Positions 5,249 to 9,799 of a stretch of DNA of 9,799 nucleotides are shown here, in pieces. Each line of letters starts with the position of its first letter. The stretch's first letter is position 1. The notes below the pieces were generated by a model that saw only the letters and a program-made list of their open reading frames with translations, did no database searches and had not been told where the DNA came from. Where the stretch lies: contig ONPE01000055.1 in NCBI GenBank assembly GCA_900319615.1, positions 1 to 9,799 of the forward strand, given 5' to 3'. This DNA is from an uncultured Eubacteriales bacterium. Lineage in GTDB: Bacteria > Bacillota > Clostridia > Oscillospirales > Acutalibacteraceae. The translations under genes and the position numbers were made by a program.

Positions 5249-8200
5249 TGATCTTTTCCTCCGAAGAAGCCCTTCGAATCCATCCTGTCGATAAAGCGGC
5301 GGATATATGCGGAGCCTGTCTCGGGCCATGTAAAGCCCAAGCGACTGAGTATGCGCGTGGTATAGGCGTTGTCAAGGCTCTCGAGACCGATCTCGACGAT
5401 GCCGTCGTTGCTGTCATAGGCGATCAGGCTGCCGACAGCCTCGCTGTTCTTGTCATCGGAGAGCGCCTTGCTCAGCGCCTCTGCGACCTCGTCGTCCTCG
5501 GCGCCGCGTATCGGATGGCCTGCCTCGTTCAGGCATCTGACGATATCGCCGAACAAGGGTCTGTGAGGATTGAGCGGTGCGAAGCATATGCAGTCGTCGG
5601 GGGTCTGAGCCAGTGCGAGCACAGCCTTGGCGACGTAGTCGATAGGCGAGAACTCGGCGACTGTATCGAGCATATCGTAGTTTATCACGCCCATGACCTG
5701 ATAGCCGCGCAGCGAATTCATAAAGCTGTTGGTCTTGTAGTTGATCTGGAATTCTCCGTCGGTCTCTCTGGGAGCCAGATTACCTACACGGCAAACCTTC
5801 GCCCTGAGACCGCGCTCCATGATCTCCTCGTAGATATGACGCTCCGCCATGAACTTGGAGTGGATATACTGGTTGCTGTCGATCTCCTGACCTGCGTAAA
5901 GGATATGCTCGTCAAAGAGGTATCCGACGGGAGGCAAGCCGTTCTCGCGGCAGCCCATCACGCTGCCGGTGGAGATATGCACCAGACGGGCGTTGTTCTT
6001 CTCGCACCAGGAAGCGAGATTTTTGACCGAATCCACGTTCATGCGCTCGATCTCGTTGCCCTTTGCAAAGTGCTTGACGCTTGCCGCGCAGTTGATAACG
6101 GTCATATCCTCACAAGGCGCGTCGAAGCCATCCAAAGCGGCAGGGTCGGTAGCGTCGCCCTCGATCGCGAAGATACGCGAGCCGTAGAGATCGGATCCGC
6201 AGTCGCCGAAGTAGTAGCTCTGCATAGCCTTAAGGCGCTCCTCGCCGCTCTTATCCGCGCCGGGACGGACAAGGCAGTAGATCCTGCCGGTATAGTTGAC
6301 GATCAGCTCGTGCAGCACATGGCTGCCGAGGTAACCGGTCGCGCCCGCGAGCAGAACGTCGCCGACGGTATTGCGCTTGCCGTTTTTGAACGCGTCCATG
6401 GTGTTGCGCGAAAGCAGCTCGTGGATCCTGCCGTAATCGTAACCGTCTCTGCCGGTCACGGGCGGAGTCCATGAACCGATATCGGCAGGCTCTATGGCAG
6501 GCTCGGCTGCCTTTTCTTCACCGGCGCCGAGGAAACCAGCCATCAGGCGCGGTGTGGTGTATTTGAATACATCGTTGTATACGATCTTGTAGCCTTCTTT
6601 TTCTGCGGCGATGACCACCTTCATAGCCAAGATAGAGCTGCCGCCTATCTCGAAGAAATCATCCTCTGCGCTGACGCGCTCCAAGCCGAGAACGGAGCCG
6701 AAGATCGAGCAGAAGTCCTCTTCCGTCTTTCCGACGGGAGCTACGTAGTCCGCTGCCTTGCGCTCGGGCTTAGGCAGAGCTTTCTTGTCGACCTTCTGGT
6801 TGACGGTGAGCGGGATCTCATCTATCTGCATGATAACGGCAGGCACCATGTATGCAGGCTTCTGGCTCTTGATGTACTCGGCAAGAGCCTCTGTATCCAC
6901 GGTTTCTCTGCTGACGACGAACGCCGCGAGATACTTGCCGCCGCCCTCGTAGTCATACGCCTGTACGGTTACGTCGCGTATGCCCTCATAGCCGCGGATG
7001 ACAGCCTCGACCTCCTTGGTCTCGATGCGGAAGCCGCGTATCTTGACCTGTCCGTCCTTGCGTCCGACGAACTCGACGTCGCCGCTCTGTCTGTAGCGGA
7101 CGATATCGCCCGTGTGATACATACGGAAACGGTCGAACGGGCTGTCCTCATAAGCCTCGGCAGTCTTGTCGGGGCGGTTGAGATAGCCCCTGCTGACCTG
7201 CGGACCCGAGAGGCAGTACTCGCCGGCAGCGCCTGCGGGCAGTCTGTGGTTCGTCTTGTCGAGGACATAGCCGTGGATAGTGGCTATCGGCTTGCCGATG
7301 GGGATATTGGGCTCCCATTCCATTATCGGGAAGATGCTGACGCCGCAGCAGTTCTCGGTGGGGCCGTAGCCGTTGGAGATGGTGTAGCTGATGCCGGACG
7401 GCTCTACAGCCGGGAGCTTCTCGCCGCCCATGACGAGCAGGCGCAGGGTCTTGAGCTTCGGATAATTCTGCAGGAACTGCACGCCTACCTGAGTAGTCAG
7501 CAGCAGCGTGGTTATGCCTGCCTCGTCGAAGTACGCCGCGAGGTCGTCAAGGTTCATGCGTACCTCCTCGGGCACGAGATGTACCGTACCGCCGACAAGC
7601 AGGGTACAGAACACATCCGCCATATTTACGTCAAAGCTGAACGAGGCGTAAGCCGCTACGTTGTCGTTCTCTGTATAGAAGGTATCGCGCATACCGTGGG
7701 CGTACGCCACGATATTGCCGTTCTCTATCTGGCAGCCCTTCGGAGCGCCGGTGGAGCCGGAGGTGTAGAGCATGATGAACAGGCTGTCCGGAGTCGGGAG
7801 CACAGGGGTCACATCGGGCTCATCCATAGCATAGAGCTCGCTCACGGTGACGATATCGCCCTTATACTCGTCGACGGTATCCTTCAGGCTGTCCTCGGCT
7901 ATCAGCAGACAAACGTCAGCGTCCTTCACCATGAAGTTAAGGCGCTCGGGCGGATAGCTCGGATCGAGCGGCTCATAGCCCAAGCCTGCCTTGACCGCCG
8001 CCATAGGCAGGATCATGGTCTGCTCGTTTCTGGGCAGGATGATCGCGGCGACCTCCTCCCTGAGGTCGGTCTTGCCGGTTATGCCGCAGGCGATCTTGTA
8101 GATCTTCGCGGCGAGGCTGTCGGTCAGCTCATCAAGCTCTTTGTATGTATATACCTTATCCTTGAATACCGCGGCAGCCTTGTCGGGATGGGTCGAGACG

Positions 8201-9799
8201 ATCTTCTTGAACCTTGTCACGACGGAGTCGTTCATATCATAGTCCAGATCCCACGGCTTGTTATAGCTGTCCAGCACAGCCTGCTGATCTTCGTCGGTCA
8301 GGCTTATCTCAGACACGCTTTCGCAGGTCGTGAGTCCGCGCGCGGCATTCTCGAGGCACCTAGCCAGATCATTCATCATGGCGTCGCTGTACATGGAGGT
8401 ATCGTAGGTGACGATGATCTGCGCGTCGTCCTCGGAGCCGTCGATGAAGATGGAAATCGGGATCTTCGCGATATCGGAGTCAAGGCTCTGCGCGCCTATG
8501 CTGCCGTACTTAGTTTTATAGTCGTTTATAACGCCGATCTGATAAGCGTAGGAGATCGACGGGTGGAAGTCGTACAGGCTCGCGATACGGGCAAAGGGAT
8601 AGTTCTCGTGCTCGATGGTATCGGAGAAGCCCTTGGATACGCGGCGCAGGAAGTCCGCGGTCTTTTCATGGTGATCGAGAGTCGTGACCAGCGGCAGAGT
8701 ATTGACAAACATACCGAAGGTATTGCTGAGCTTCACGTTGCTCCTGCCGTTCGATATGGTGATGATGGAGACGGTGTCCTCGCAGACGTATCTGCCGAAG
8801 GTGAGATAGCACGCGGCGAGATATACAGCCGCAGGAGTGACTCCGTTTTGAAGCGCAAAGCTCTTCACCGATGAGATATCCGTCTGTACCGAAACGCTCT
8901 TCTCGGTATGGGGCAGGTCAGCCTCGAACACGTCGGGGATGAGCTGGGTAGCCTCCTCGACGTCAGCCATCTGCTGCTTGAAGAAATCCTCGGTCTCTTC
9001 GGTTATCTTTTCATCCGCAGCAAAATCATAATAGGTATAACGCTCAGACTCGGGCTGTTTGCCGTCGAGCGCCTCGCAAAGCCTCTCAAAGAACATATCC
9101 ATCGTCGCTCCGTCGCTGACCAGATGATGCATATCGACCAGCAGATAAAGCCTGTCGGCTTTGACGATCTCGAACCTGACGCAGGGTCCCTTTTCGAGAT
9201 CGAACGGGCGGACAAATGCTTTTTTATACGCTTCAAACTCGGAGTCGGACATCTCCACGACAGGTATGTCGACAACACAGTTATCGATGGGCTCCTGGAT
9301 GATCTCGTTATCGCTGTCGGCAACAAAGTGACAAAGGATATAGTCGTGAGCGTCTGTCACCTTGCGGACGGCGCTCCCGAGCTGCTCTTCGGATATGCCG
9401 TCGGGCATAGTCAGGACGAAGGGCAGATTGTATCTTACGGATTCGGGGTTAGCCTGACACTCGGTATATACGCCCTGCTGGGCAAAGCTCAGGCGGCAGG
9501 ACTCGGCGCCCGGGGTCTTCTCTTCGACTGCGGTAGCCTTGACGGCGGAGCTGTTTTTATCACTTGACAGCAAGCCGCTGAGTATCTCGTTCTCTACGCT
9601 GCGGATGGTGCCCTCGGAGATCAGCTTGCGAACGTTGACCTGCAGGTTGAAGCTCTCGTAGATGAGCATGGCGAGCTTGATGCTCGAGATAGAGGTCAGG
9701 CCGAGATCGCCGAACACATCGTTGACGCCGAAGTCCGAAGTGCCGACCACCTGCGATACGATGTCTTTGATCTTCTCTTCAAGCATATTCATCGGGGCG
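5245..9799 (-). CDS. NRPS ending in thioester reductase: (…)T-C-A-T-R, 5' end outside window
   Basis: At least 1515 residues are visible, numbered here from the Met at 9792. Domains in order: carrier T1 (1-75, LTSIS, Ser34); condensation (about 97-505, HHLVSDG at 222-228 intact, NTFGMFVNTLPL); adenylation (about 525-1007, LYTSGSTGAPKG, NGYGPTE, YHTGD, Asp721 at the Asp235 site, probable A10 Lys1000 or Lys1004); carrier T2 (1018-1090, IGGSSI, Ser1053); thioester reductase (about 1141-1513, NADPH motif GATGYLG at 1150-1156, STG at 1274-1276, Tyr1309 and Lys1313 of YxxxK). The enzyme should condense a donor held on T1 with an alpha-amino acid on T2 and release it as an aldehyde or alcohol. The Met at 9792 is doubtful. 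No ribosome binding site precedes it, the frame stays open, and the preceding residues Ala-Pro align with the AP before T2. The protein therefore probably extends upstream, likely into another adenylation domain. Confidence 0.93.
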   Translation of the reverse strand, partial: APMNMLEEKIKDIVSQVVGTSDFGVNDVFGDLGLTSISSIKLAMLIYESFNLQVNVRKLISEGTIRSVENEILSGLLSSDKNSSAVKATAVEEKTPGAESCRLSFAQQGVYTECQANPESVRYNLPFVLTMPDGISEEQLGSAVRKVTDAHDYILCHFVADSDNEIIQEPIDNCVVDIPVVEMSDSEFEAYKKAFVRPFDLEKGPCVRFEIVKADRLYLLVDMHHLVSDGATMDMFFERLCEALDGKQPESERYTYYDFAADEKITEETEDFFKQQMADVEEATQLIPDVFEADLPHTEKSVSVQTDISSVKSFALQNGVTPAAVYLAACYLTFGRYVCEDTVSIITISNGRSNVKLSNTFGMFVNTLPLVTTLDHHEKTADFLRRVSKGFSDTIEHENYPFARIASLYDFHPSISYAYQIGVINDYKTKYGSIGAQSLDSDIAKIPISIFIDGSEDDAQIIVTYDTSMYSDAMMNDLARCLENAARGLTTCESVSEISLTDEDQQAVLDSYNKPWDLDYDMNDSVVTRFKKIVSTHPDKAAAVFKDKVYTYKELDELTDSLAAKIYKIACGITGKTDLREEVAAIILPRNEQTMILPMAAVKAGLGYEPLDPSYPPERLNFMVKDADVCLLIAEDSLKDTVDEYKGDIVTVSELYAMDEPDVTPVLPTPDSLFIMLYTSGSTGAPKGCQIENGNIVAYAHGMRDTFYTENDNVAAYASFSFDVNMADVFCTLLVGGTVHLVPEEVRMNLDDLAAYFDEAGITTLLLTTQVGVQFLQNYPKLKTLRLLVMGGEKLPAVEPSGISYTISNGYGPTENCCGVSIFPIMEWEPNIPIGKPIATIHGYVLDKTNHRLPAGAAGEYCLSGPQVSRGYLNRPDKTAEAYEDSPFDRFRMYHTGDIVRYRQSGDVEFVGRKDGQVKIRGFRIETKEVEAVIRGYEGIRDVTVQAYDYEGGGKYLAAFVVSRETVDTEALAEYIKSQKPAYMVPAVIMQIDEIPLTVNQKVDKKALPKPERKAADYVAPVGKTEEDFCSIFGSVLGLERVSAEDDFFEIGGSSILAMKVVIAAEKEGYKIVYNDVFKYTTPRLMAGFLGAGEEKAAEPAIEPADIGSWTPPVTGRDGYDYGRIHELLSRNTMDAFKNGKRNTVGDVLLAGATGYLGSHVLHELIVNYTGRIYCLVRPGADKSGEERLKAMQSYYFGDCGSDLYGSRIFAIEGDATDPAALDGFDAPCEDMTVINCAASVKHFAKGNEIERMNVDSVKNLASWCEKNNARLVHISTGSVMGCRENGLPPVGYLFDEHILYAGQEIDSNQYIHSKFMAERHIYEEIMERGLRAKVCRVGNLAPRETDGEFQINYKTNSFMNSLRGYQVMGVINYDMLDTVAEFSPIDYVAKAVLALAQTPDDCICFAPLNPHRPLFGDIVRCLNEAGHPIRGAEDDEVAEALSKALSDDKNSEAVGSLIAYDSNDGIVEIGLESLDNAYTTRILSRLGFTWPETGSAYIRRFIDRMDSKGFFGGKDQ
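5258..5262 (-). promoter_or_regulatory. Ribosome binding site of the TE-ending NRPS, inside the previous gene
   Basis: GGAGG on the - strand lies nine bases before the ATG at 5248, within the last codons of the R-ending NRPS. With the ATGA stop/start overlap it fixes the start at 5248 rather than 5329 and indicates translational coupling of the two synthetases. Confidence 0.8.

Noticed and set aside
5249..5329. 27-residue N-terminal extension of the A-T-half C-TE protein
   Set aside because: It would overlap the end of the R domain, while the ATG at 5248 has a proper GGAGG and the usual ATGA coupling.
5248..6474. + strand open frame (408 residues) opposite the reductase domain
   Set aside because: It is a shadow of the R domain and linker; the real gene on the - strand has catalytic motifs throughout.
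7114..8874. Long + strand open frame (586 residues) opposite the large NRPS
   Set aside because: It lies wholly antisense to well-motifed C and A domains, has a His/Val/Ala/Arg-rich composition typical of an antisense frame in high-GC coding DNA, and shows no domain.

Overview
The window looks like part of the genome of an anaerobic gut-type Clostridia, most likely Ruminococcaceae/Oscillospiraceae. That assignment is inference. It rests on moderate-to-high GC coding sequence, strong GGAGG ribosome binding sites, a MATE/ATP-binding-domain gene type I associate with these bacteria, and NRPS proteins ending in a thioester reductase domain.

Layout. Two genes lie on the + strand at the left: a GNAT acetyltransferase (47-496) and a short radical SAM/SPASM gene whose middle is missing (565-1008). 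They face a - strand gene group that fills the rest of the window. Between the two groups (1009-1360) are three tandem ~102-bp repeats and a strong hairpin terminator. Read in its own direction, the - strand group begins at the right edge with a large NRPS gene (5245 to beyond 9799; visible domains T-C-A-T-R). It overlaps by ATGA a second NRPS gene (2096-5248; A-T-half C-TE). Fifteen bases further on is a wrecked MATE transporter/histidine-kinase-like ATPase fusion (1361-2081), and then the terminator (1304-1340).

How the genes fit together. The first NRPS protein can condense an acyl or aminoacyl group with a second amino acid and release the product reductively, as an aldehyde (or alcohol). 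Gut Clostridia are known for related NRPS assembly lines that make N-acyl dipeptide aldehydes and pyrazinones, so such a product is a reasonable guess. The second protein is unusual. Its adenylation domain lacks the aspartate that normally holds the substrate's alpha-amino group. It has only the N-terminal lobe of a condensation domain, with a degraded HHxxxDG motif. Its thioesterase has Cys in place of Ser in the GxSxG elbow. Two translationally coupled proteins therefore carry two different release domains, which is the most interesting system-level feature here.

Decay. The MATE/ATPase gene has a 1-base frameshift, a large internal loss and a 17-bp tandem duplication that breaks the frame; all three can be read directly from the sequence or reconstructed. 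The radical SAM gene lost about 200 interior codons in frame. Export and tailoring functions of this cluster may therefore be lost in this strain, or these may be assembly artefacts. The large + strand open frames opposite the NRPS genes are shadows.
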